DNA from: Candidatus Poribacteria bacterium
GTDB lineage: Bacteria; Poribacteria; WGA-4E; WGA-3G
Length of the DNA: 7,208 nt
Assembly: GCA_028824575.1 (NCBI GenBank)
Contig: JAPPDN010000444.1
Coordinates: forward strand, 1-7,208
Reading direction: 5' to 3'
The notes beneath the pieces are model-generated. The model was given only the letters and a program-made list of their open reading frames with translations. It did no database searches and was not told where the DNA came from. Positions 1 through 6,531 of the stretch are shown in pieces; the first letter of the stretch is position 1, and each line of letters starts with the position of its first letter. The translations under genes were made by a program, and so were the position numbers.

Positions 1-2508
1 GAGGAAGTGAGTGAACGTTTAGATGTATCGCTAAACACGGTAAAAAGTCGGCTCTATCGCGCACGGAGACGATTGGAGCAGGAGGAGTCGATGCTACGAG
101 AAAACTTGAGTCCCAATTTATTAAAAAATGAACCGCGATACATTAGTATCCAAGCGAACACGACAACAGAAAGCGGAGAACATTTGGCAGAAGGCGGTTT
201 TGAACTCTGTCAAACCGATAAGGTTTTTACTTCTACCGGTTCTCACACGATGGGACTCCATGGCGACTACCCGCTCCCAATGTATATGTTGCTGCACTAT
301 ATTAACCACCCTAATGTGATAGACCTCTTTAAATTTCCTTTGGTTATTGGAAGTCAGTGGGAACCGGAGGGTCCTCACAAATCAAAAGCCATGATAACTT
401 TGGAAGGGTATGAGACAGTCGAGGTCTCAGCAGGGACTTTTCCATCGTGCCTAAAGCATATAACTGTGTTCACAGATGCTGACGTAGAAGAACCAGATGC
501 TGAGCACGGAAACGCATACCTAAACGGCACGCGTTCTCTGTGGTTCGCTAAAGACGTTGGGCTCGTGAAAATGCGCTATGAGCATTCCAACGGTGTCATC
601 ACGGAAGCAGAATTGCTTGAATATGAGATTCCTCTTGCGGATGAAGAATATTTCCCCGCCCAAATAGGCACACAATGGACATATAGATGGCACAACGATT
701 ATAACAACGAGGCGATTGTTGAAAGTTGGCATGTCACAAGGAATTTCAGTCACCCCAAAAATCTTGATAACCCCTTGGAACTTGCGTCTGCGAGATATGA
801 AGTAAAAATAAGTGACGATGAACCGCGGGTCGCGCATGTCAACTGTGTGCTAACACCAAAAACAGATAGTAGTCCTAAAGGGGACCGAAAGCCGTTGCTC
901 TTGTCCATGACCCGTTTCGGAACAGAATGGTTGTACGATGGATATTCTCGGTATCTTCAAGATTTAACGGTTACCGATGTAAACGGTGAAACATTGCCGA
1001 TAGAGGAGGTTGGTAAAACACAATGGGTTGTCGAGGTAGAAAGCACATCACCTTTAACCCTGCAATACAAAGTGTTAATAAATCACGATGAACGGGATTG
1101 GCCCTTTGGTCGGAATGAGGCACCATACGTCCAAGAGGATTGCATTTTCTTGCCGGGATATGCACTGTTTATCGTCGGTGAAGTCAAGGATATTCAACTA
1201 AAAGTCGACGTGCCGGACAACTGGCATGTCTCAACACCTTGGGAGCAGATTGCGTCGGATGAACATCATTTCGTATGTGAGGATCAAGACGATCTGATGT
1301 TCGCGTATCTTGTGCTTGGTGAATACAGTAAACGTCTGGCAAAATTGGGAGATGCAGAGGTCGTGATTGCGACCGGTGGACGTTTTAAAGCGTCTATTGA
1401 TGAGGTCCAACCTACCATCGAGTCACTTCTCCAAGGATATTCAGATGTATTTGATGCTACCCCAACAGGTAAAATCCTTTTTGTTGCCAACCCGTATGGC
1501 GAAAAAGGATATCCCGGTGGCGGTGCATCCGGACGCAGCATCAGCGTGCACGTCGGCGGCGAGTTAGATAAAGCGAGCAGACGTTTTTGGTTACCGCTTG
1601 TGGGATACATGGTTTCCTCTCTCTGGGTTGGGACTCAGGCTATCAATTTTAGAGGACAAGAATATTGGTTTAGCGCGGGTTTCACAGGATATTATTCAGA
1701 TATTGTTTCTGTCCGTCTTGGATTTACTTCTGAAAGCGATTTTCTCAGAAGTTTTGAACGCGGGTGGAAATCGTATCTATCTCGACAGGGTGAACTTTCT
1801 ATTCGAGAGGCAGGGGAAAACAAATCCGCCAACCGCGAACTCGTTTATGACGGTGGCAGTTTAGTCGCTGCGGCTTTGGACTTGCAGATACGCAATCTCA
1901 CAGAAAACCGAAGCAGCTTGGACGATGTGATGAAGCAGATGTATCGGGAATTCGGTCTTACCGGCGTTACCTATACGATAAACGATGTCATCAGGATTGT
2001 CAGTCAAATTGCTGGTGAAGATTTTAAACCCTTCTTCAGCAAATATGTGACAGGGACAGAGCAACTGCCGTTAGAGAAATATCTTAAAGCGGCAGGTATG
2101 AATACCGAGATAGCGTTTGGCGAGAGACTTCCGAGTCTTAATTATATTCTTTTTGAGATGCTTCAAATCAAATCGCTTGGCGGTCCAACAGGACGAGGGA
2201 TGTTCATCCATCATTCATCACAGTATCAGGATGACGATGAGTTGATAGGTATCAACGGCACACCGGTGAAGATATTCGACGACATCAGGAAGGCTGCCAA
2301 AGATTGGAAATCCAGTGATGCCGTAACATTAACCCTTAAAAGGGAAGGTAAAGAAATTATCCTGCCCATCACACTATCAGGTGACACCTCGAAAAAACCA
2401 CCACTGGAACCAGGACCCCTTGATGTGACTATCACGAAAAACATGGATAGCACAGACTTACAACGCGCCATCTGGTCGAGTATTGTGGGCGATAAAGGAG
2501 GAAATTGA
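1..2508 (+). CDS. ECF-type sigma factor region 4 fused to M61-like pseudopeptidase with PDZ-like domain (5' partial)
   Basis: The frame is open from base 1, so the true start lies upstream; 835 residues are visible. Residues 1-30 match sigma-70 region 4: ERLDVSLNTVKSRLYRARRRL is the helix-turn-helix that normally contacts the -35 element, and it follows the ECF pattern. Regions 2 and 4.1 would lie to the left. The rest is a paralogue of the next gene: two FP-x-x-x-G-x-x-W modules (about residues 105-210 and 215-300), an M61-like N-terminal and catalytic region (about 340-640), and a PDZ-like domain (about 710-795, with DDDELIGINGTPV). The active site is destroyed. YMVSS (1606-1620) stands where the paralogue has HEICH, and the later Glu is Ala (codon 1675-1677). 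The frame has no stops over 2.5 kb, so it looks like a maintained pseudoenzyme rather than a decayed gene. No transmembrane segment is seen, so it is probably cytoplasmic. Inference: a regulator whose C-terminal part senses a ligand or partner. The M61 assignment is by motif recognition only. Confidence 0.85.
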   Translation, partial: EEVSERLDVSLNTVKSRLYRARRRLEQEESMLRENLSPNLLKNEPRYISIQANTTTESGEHLAEGGFELCQTDKVFTSTGSHTMGLHGDYPLPMYMLLHYINHPNVIDLFKFPLVIGSQWEPEGPHKSKAMITLEGYETVEVSAGTFPSCLKHITVFTDADVEEPDAEHGNAYLNGTRSLWFAKDVGLVKMRYEHSNGVITEAELLEYEIPLADEEYFPAQIGTQWTYRWHNDYNNEAIVESWHVTRNFSHPKNLDNPLELASARYEVKISDDEPRVAHVNCVLTPKTDSSPKGDRKPLLLSMTRFGTEWLYDGYSRYLQDLTVTDVNGETLPIEEVGKTQWVVEVESTSPLTLQYKVLINHDERDWPFGRNEAPYVQEDCIFLPGYALFIVGEVKDIQLKVDVPDNWHVSTPWEQIASDEHHFVCEDQDDLMFAYLVLGEYSKRLAKLGDAEVVIATGGRFKASIDEVQPTIESLLQGYSDVFDATPTGKILFVANPYGEKGYPGGGASGRSISVHVGGELDKASRRFWLPLVGYMVSSLWVGTQAINFRGQEYWFSAGFTGYYSDIVSVRLGFTSESDFLRSFERGWKSYLSRQGELSIREAGENKSANRELVYDGGSLVAAALDLQIRNLTENRSSLDDVMKQMYREFGLTGVTYTINDVIRIVSQIAGEDFKPFFSKYVTGTEQLPLEKYLKAAGMNTEIAFGERLPSLNYILFEMLQIKSLGGPTGRGMFIHHSSQYQDDDELIGINGTPVKIFDDIRKAAKDWKSSDAVTLTLKREGKEIILPITLSGDTSKKPPLEPGPLDVTITKNMDSTDLQRAIWSSIVGDKGGN
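80..93 (+). promoter_or_regulatory. Possible internal ribosome binding site and ATG start within gene 1
   Basis: AGGAGG at 80-85 lies five bases before an in-frame ATG at 91-93, just after the sigma helix-turn-helix. Initiation here would give a free 805-residue pseudopeptidase without the sigma part, the same length as the product of the next gene. The bases also encode Gln-Glu-Glu at the end of region 4, where Glu is common, so the match may be chance. Confidence 0.35.
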
Positions 2509-2510
2509 TG
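2496..2510 (+). promoter_or_regulatory. Ribosome binding site and overlapping stop/start joining genes 1 and 2
   Basis: AGGAGG at 2496-2501 is followed six bases later by ATG at 2508-2510. The TGA of gene 1 (2506-2508) shares its last base with that ATG, giving TGATG. This decides the start of gene 2: a TTG at 2505 is in frame but is too close to the ribosome site and less likely. The overlap suggests translational coupling and roughly matched amounts of the two proteins. Confidence 0.85.
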
Positions 2511-4925
2511 AAAAAAACGATTCGATCCGAACGCAACATTGTTTTAAGTGCCAGTGCTGCTACAGAAAGCGGAAATCATTTGGCAGAAGGGAATTTCACC
2601 CTTAAGAGAACCGATACGGCTTTGACCTCCACCGACTACGGTACAGCAGGACACGGTAGTGGTGATCCATCGCCGAGGTATATGTTGCTATACTACATGA
2701 GCCACTATGAAATCGACCTCTTTAAATTTCCGCTGGATATCGGGAAAACTTGGAAAGAAAAAGGGCACTGGCGTATGCAGACGAAAAGTAGTTTGGAGGG
2801 TTATGAACCTGTAGAAGTCTCAGCGGGCACGTTCCCGAACTGCCTAAAGCATAAAACTGTCTTCACAGATGCCGATGTAAAGGATACGAAGGCTGAGCTG
2901 CAAAACGCGCTTTTGAACGGTGCCCGTTATCTATGGTTTGCCGAGGGTGTTGGCCTTGTTAAATTGCGATATGAACACTCCAACGGGGTTGTTACAGAAG
3001 CCGAATTACTTGAATACAAGATTCCAGTTGAAGACCAAGAATACCTTCCTTTGCAAATTGGCAATGCGTGGACCTATAAATGGCAAAATACTTATCGGGA
3101 CGAGGCTGCCATTGAAGAGTGGCGCGTCATCCGAAATTTCAGTGAACCTGAGAATCTTGATACCCCGATGGAACTTGCATCGGCGAGATACAAGGTGAAA
3201 ATAGATGCCAATGAACGGCGCGTGGCGCATGTTGCGTGTGTACTAACGCCGCAGACAGACAGTAGGGGCGAGGTAACCTCGCCCCTACAAACGGACCGAA
3301 AGCCGTTGCTGTTATCTATGAGCCACTTTGGTACTGACGGTATGTACGACGGATATGGTAGGTATCTCCGCGATCTAACAGCCACGGATACTGATGGCGA
3401 AAAAATACCGGTCACAGAAATTGGAAAAACGCAATGGATGGTTGAAGTCGAGAATGATTTACCTGTGACGTTGCGTTACAAAGTGTTGCTGAATCATGAT
3501 GAACGGGAGTGGGCCTTCGGTAGGGATGAAGCACCGTACGTTCAGGAAGACTGTATTTTCTGTCCCGGATATGCGCTGTTTATCGTCGGTGAAGTGGCGG
3601 ATATTGAACTGCGTGTTGATGTTCCGGATGACTGGCACGTCTCGACCCCTTGGAATCGTATTGGAAACGAAAGGGATCATTTTGGTATAACAGACCAAGA
3701 CGATCTGATGTATGCGTATCTTGTGCTTGGAAAGCATTCCGAGAGAATGGCTGAATCTGAAGGGACAGAGGTGCTGCTCGCTTTGGGTGGACACTTCAAG
3801 GCATATATAGATGAAGTCCAAAGAACTGTTAAATCACTTCTGCATACATACTCGGGAATTTTCGGCGGTACCCCAAAGGATCGTATGTTGTTTGTGGCGA
3901 ATCCTTGTGATATACACAGCGGGGGCGGCGTATCTGGTCGCAGCATCAGCGTTCTGATGGACGGAACATTAGATACAGACAACAGACAATCATGGACACC
4001 GCTCGTAGCACATGAAATTTGCCATATCTGGAATGGAAAAGCTATCAATTTTAGTGAACAGGAATACTGGTTTAGCGAAGGGTTCACCGAGTACGCTTCA
4101 AAAATTAGCTGCGCCCGACTCGGTATAATTTCCGAAAATGATTTTCTTCGAGATCTTGAACGCAAGTACAAATTGTATCTGTCTAAACAGGGCGAGCTCT
4201 CCATCCGCGAGGCCGGCGAAAACAAGATGTCGAACCGCGAACTCGTCTATGACGGTGGGAGTCTAATTGCTGCTGCATTAGACTTGCTGATCCGCAAGCA
4301 CACACAAAACCGGAAGAGTTTAGACGATCTAATGAAGCAGATGTATCGGGAATTCGGGCTCACCGGAAATGAATACACAATGAATGATGTTATCAGAATC
4401 GTCAGCCAAATCGCAGATGAAGATTTTGAACCGTTCTTCAAAAAGTATGTTTCAGGAACGGAACGGTTACCGCTGGCGGACTATTTCATGAATGCGGGCA
4501 TCGATGTCGAGATAGCATTTGGCGAAAAACTTCCGAGCCTTGGATATATACTCTTTCAGATGCTTCAAATCAACTCACTCGGCGGTCCAACAGGCGGCGG
4601 CATGTTCATCCACCAATCCCCGCAGTATCAGGATGACGACAACTTGATAGGCATCAATGGTACGCCGGTGAAATTTTTTGACGACATCAGGAAGGCTGCC
4701 AAAGATTGGAAACCTGGTGATATGGTTGAACTAACCCTTCAACGAGAGGGTGAAAATGTCACCCTACCTATCACATTAGTCGGAGATCCATCTGAAAGTC
4801 CGCCATTAGAGCCAGGTCCTATTGATGTTACCATCACGAAAAAAACGGATAGCACGGAGTCGCAACGCGCCATCTGGTCAGGAATGTTAGGCAATGGAAA
4901 CCCTTCTCAAGTCGAGATACTATAG
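2508..4925 (+). CDS. M61-like zinc metallopeptidase with C-terminal PDZ-like domain
   Basis: The product is 805 residues. M61 enzymes (glycyl aminopeptidase family) are zinc aminopeptidases with an N-terminal beta domain, a catalytic domain and a C-terminal PDZ domain; the same order can be read here. Two related modules come first (KFPLDIGKTW at 74-82 and PLQIGNAWTYKW at 181-192, the first ending in WFAEGVGLVKLRY), of a kind I associate with secreted proteins. An M61-N-like region follows (about 305-410, with DVPDDWHVSTPW), then the catalytic region (about 420-660). Zinc ligands are predicted as H502, H506 and E524, with E503 as general base: HEICHIWNGKAI resembles the M61 HExxHxWNxKxI pattern, and WFSEGFTEY supplies the third ligand. 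The gap of 17 residues to that Glu is shorter than I recall for classical M61 and near the 18 of M1, so this is a divergent member. The PDZ-like domain spans about 675-760 (DDDNLIGINGTPV). No signal peptide or membrane segment is visible, so a cytoplasmic location is predicted. Substrate unknown. A palindrome adds residues near 253-260. Confidence 0.82.
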   Translation: MKKTIRSERNIVLSASAATESGNHLAEGNFTLKRTDTALTSTDYGTAGHGSGDPSPRYMLLYYMSHYEIDLFKFPLDIGKTWKEKGHWRMQTKSSLEGYEPVEVSAGTFPNCLKHKTVFTDADVKDTKAELQNALLNGARYLWFAEGVGLVKLRYEHSNGVVTEAELLEYKIPVEDQEYLPLQIGNAWTYKWQNTYRDEAAIEEWRVIRNFSEPENLDTPMELASARYKVKIDANERRVAHVACVLTPQTDSRGEVTSPLQTDRKPLLLSMSHFGTDGMYDGYGRYLRDLTATDTDGEKIPVTEIGKTQWMVEVENDLPVTLRYKVLLNHDEREWAFGRDEAPYVQEDCIFCPGYALFIVGEVADIELRVDVPDDWHVSTPWNRIGNERDHFGITDQDDLMYAYLVLGKHSERMAESEGTEVLLALGGHFKAYIDEVQRTVKSLLHTYSGIFGGTPKDRMLFVANPCDIHSGGGVSGRSISVLMDGTLDTDNRQSWTPLVAHEICHIWNGKAINFSEQEYWFSEGFTEYASKISCARLGIISENDFLRDLERKYKLYLSKQGELSIREAGENKMSNRELVYDGGSLIAAALDLLIRKHTQNRKSLDDLMKQMYREFGLTGNEYTMNDVIRIVSQIADEDFEPFFKKYVSGTERLPLADYFMNAGIDVEIAFGEKLPSLGYILFQMLQINSLGGPTGGGMFIHQSPQYQDDDNLIGINGTPVKFFDDIRKAAKDWKPGDMVELTLQREGENVTLPITLVGDPSESPPLEPGPIDVTITKKTDSTESQRAIWSGMLGNGNPSQVEIL
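3262..3288 (+). repeat. Perfect palindromic element inside gene 2, read in frame
   Basis: The arms GTAGGGGCGAGGT (3262-3274) and ACCTCGCCCCTAC (3276-3288) are exact reverse complements around a single A at 3275. The element is translated as RGEVTSPL within the longer peptide DSRGEVTSPLQTDRK. The paralogue reads DSSPKGDRK at this place, so gene 2 has a net gain of six residues and the frame is kept. Palindromes with GTAGGGGCG arms occur as dispersed repeats in some bacterial genomes, so this is probably a mobile or REP-like unit that landed in a tolerant loop. No transcription-termination T tract follows. Confidence 0.85.
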
Positions 4926-5028
4926 TTAACGTGAATTCCGTATTTGTAGCGCAAACTTTTAGGTTGTGCCTATCCTTTTTATGTGAAGTGTCTTTAATAG
5001 ACAAACTCCAAACTTTTAAGGAAGCATC
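4926..5028 (+). other. Intergenic gap with hairpin, short direct repeat and ribosome binding site
   Basis: This is the only gap of any size in the window (103 bases) and is AT-rich. Besides the hairpin it contains CAAACTTTTA twice (4952-4961 and 5009-5018), once in the hairpin loop region and once against the ribosome site of the permease gene. The ribosome site is AAGGA at 5018-5022, six bases before the ATG at 5029. I found no convincing -35/-10 pair, so a separate promoter for the permeases can be neither shown nor excluded. Confidence 0.6.
4947..4980 (+). terminator. Candidate hairpin and T tract after gene 2
   Basis: TAGCGCAA (4947-4954) pairs with TTGTGCCTA (4964-4972), giving eight base pairs with one G-U pair and one bulged C, around a nine-base loop. 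Five Ts follow at 4976-4980. This could be a weak intrinsic terminator separating the peptidase pair from the permeases, or a dispersed hairpin repeat. The stem is short and imperfect, so termination is likely partial at best. Confidence 0.35.
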
Positions 5029-6516
5029 ATGTTACGAACACTTATCCGCCAAGAACTTCTAACGCATCTGATGAGTGCGCGGTTTTTTGCTGCCGTTGTC
5101 ATTACGCTTCTACTCGTTGTCGCCAATGCTGTCGTGCTTCTTGAAGATTACGAGCGTCGACTGGCGAAATATAACCAGCAGGAAAATGCGCATCGTGAGA
5201 AGGCACAGGAAGCGAAAACCTATTCAACTTTAAAACTGTCCGTTGAACGCCCGCCGAACCCCTTAAGCCTCTTTAGCGCGGGATTGGATAAGCGGCTTGG
5301 GAGCACCTTTGACATTTACCACGGTTTCGTCCCAATGATTTCGGATGGCTCGGCGCGAAGTCTTGATAACACATTTCTTAACCTCTTTTCAAAGATCGAT
5401 CTCGTCCTCATTTTTCAAGTCGTTTTGAGCTTGATGGCACTGCTTTTCGCTTACGACGCAATCGCAGGAGACTGGGAAAGTGGCACCTTACGCCTGATTA
5501 TTTCCCATCCAGTGAGGCGTGGATCCATTCTACTTGCGAAATATATTGGAGCAATGATCTGTCTGCTGCTCCCCGTGCTAATGAGTCTGCTGATGGTCCT
5601 GATTTTGTTAGCCACTGCCGACGCAATCCAATTGGATGGAGAAGATTTTCTTCGGATCGGCGGGATAATTCTGACAACAACCATCTACTTGTCTGCATTT
5701 TATCTGATCGGACTGTTGATTTCTACAGCGACACGCCGCACTGCCACATCCCTGATGCTCTGTATGTTTCTGTGGGTTGCTTTAGTACTCGTCTATCCAA
5801 ACTGGAGTCGGTTTACCATTACCCCCGTTGGTGATACGCGCGCAATACATTCATCTGCCAATCAACAAATTGAACAGATTTGGGAGGCGGTTGGCAGAGA
5901 GGAAGATCAATTTTTAGCAAACAGTCCACTTGAAGGTGAGCCCCAAGGGTTCAATCTACAGACCAGGCAGTCAAATAGTTTCTCGTCGGGGGGATCCCTC
6001 AGCAAACGGTATGGAATAGATATGAAATTGTGGAACCCATCAGACCCATTAGTACCGCATGTTCAAGATTATCATGCCACTATGGGTGCCTTACATATCC
6101 GTTCGGCAGAACAGATCGCTTTAGTCCGAAAACAGACTTTAGATAGCACCTCTCTGCAAGAATCAATATGGCATGAACGCCTGATGAAGCTCAGTCCTGC
6201 AAGTCTGTACACGTTTGCAACTGCCGCGTGGGCAGGCACGGATCTGGACGGCATGTCTGACTTTCTCCAAGCCGTCCAGGGTTACCGGCGCACTATCATT
6301 GACTATTTCCACGACAAAGACGCATTCAGCAGTCGGCAATGGTTCGCCTCTGACAAAGGCACAGTAGACTGGTGGGATTTGCCTCAGTTCCATTTTGATC
6401 GAATGGATGCCTCGGAAAACGCAACACGAGCGCTGCCAGAATTATTTTTGCTTTTACTCATCAACCTGGTTCTGTTCACAGGGACCTTCCTGACTTTCAC
6501 TAAAATTGAAGTTTAA
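5029..6516 (+). CDS. ABC-2 type transporter permease subunit with large extracytoplasmic loops
   Basis: The product has 495 residues. ABC-2 permeases form the membrane channel of exporters driven by a separate ATPase. About six membrane helices can be read: residues 19-38, 123-142, 173-196, 212-233, 239-256 and 470-490. After helix 2 comes AYDAIAGDWESGTLRLIISHPVRRG (141-165, with a gap to KYIGA at 171-175), the cytoplasmic coupling loop typical of ABC-2 permeases, in which the ATPase normally docks. The loop between helices 1 and 2 is about 85 residues, and that between helices 5 and 6 is about 210 residues, both probably outside the membrane. The second is rich in polar residues and Trp and may be a folded domain, perhaps for substrate or partner binding. 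The ATG follows AAGGA at good spacing. The next gene begins 12 bases after the stop and is a paralogue, so the two probably form a heterodimer. No ATPase gene is in the window. Substrate unknown. Confidence 0.88.
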   Translation: MLRTLIRQELLTHLMSARFFAAVVITLLLVVANAVVLLEDYERRLAKYNQQENAHREKAQEAKTYSTLKLSVERPPNPLSLFSAGLDKRLGSTFDIYHGFVPMISDGSARSLDNTFLNLFSKIDLVLIFQVVLSLMALLFAYDAIAGDWESGTLRLIISHPVRRGSILLAKYIGAMICLLLPVLMSLLMVLILLATADAIQLDGEDFLRIGGIILTTTIYLSAFYLIGLLISTATRRTATSLMLCMFLWVALVLVYPNWSRFTITPVGDTRAIHSSANQQIEQIWEAVGREEDQFLANSPLEGEPQGFNLQTRQSNSFSSGGSLSKRYGIDMKLWNPSDPLVPHVQDYHATMGALHIRSAEQIALVRKQTLDSTSLQESIWHERLMKLSPASLYTFATAAWAGTDLDGMSDFLQAVQGYRRTIIDYFHDKDAFSSRQWFASDKGTVDWWDLPQFHFDRMDASENATRALPELFLLLLINLVLFTGTFLTFTKIEV

Positions 6517-6531
6517 AGGAGAATCCCAATG
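6517..6531 (+). promoter_or_regulatory. Ribosome binding site for second permease
   Basis: AGGAG at 6517-6521 sits seven bases before ATG at 6529-6531 and begins directly after the TAA of the first permease (6514-6516). This fixes the start and supports one transcript for both permeases. Confidence 0.85.

Larger units (their letters stand above)
91..4925 (+). repeat. Tandem gene duplication: two adjacent paralogous units of about 2.4 kb
   Basis: The stretch from 91 to 2508 and the gene at 2508-4925 encode collinear proteins alike over almost their whole length, from TESG(E/N)HLAEG near the start to PLEPGP(L/I)DVTITK near the end. Exact DNA matches remain: 33 bases at 2278-2310 and 4680-4712, and 26 bases at 1930-1955 and 4332-4357. 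Third-position differences elsewhere show that the duplication is not recent. The units differ mainly in the sigma fusion, the active-site residues and the palindrome present only in the second copy. Confidence 0.9.

Noticed and set aside
2505..2507. TTG at 2505 as the start of gene 2
   Set aside because: The ATG at 2508 has better spacing from AGGAGG and a preferred start codon.
1..2508. Gene 1 as a decaying pseudogene
   Set aside because: It has an uninterrupted frame over 2.5 kb with strong conservation outside the active site, and it keeps a coupled junction with the next gene.
2508..2580. Signal peptide at the start of gene 2
   Set aside because: The N-terminus is MKKTIRSERNIVLSASAA: basic residues, but no hydrophobic core of the needed length and a charged stretch inside it.
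3262..3288. The palindrome as an intrinsic terminator
   Set aside because: It lies in the middle of an intact gene, and the bases after it (AAACGGACC) contain no T tract.
3677..4225. Minus-strand open frame of 182 codons opposite the catalytic region of gene 2
   Set aside because: It is the antisense of a strongly conserved coding region, has no recognisable domain, and similar antisense frames appear opposite gene 1 at the matching place, as expected from shared codon use.
4926..5028. Sigma-70 type promoter before the first permease
   Set aside because: TTGTGC (4964-4969) and TTTAAT (4993-4998) look like boxes, but the 23-base spacing is too long and no better pair was found.
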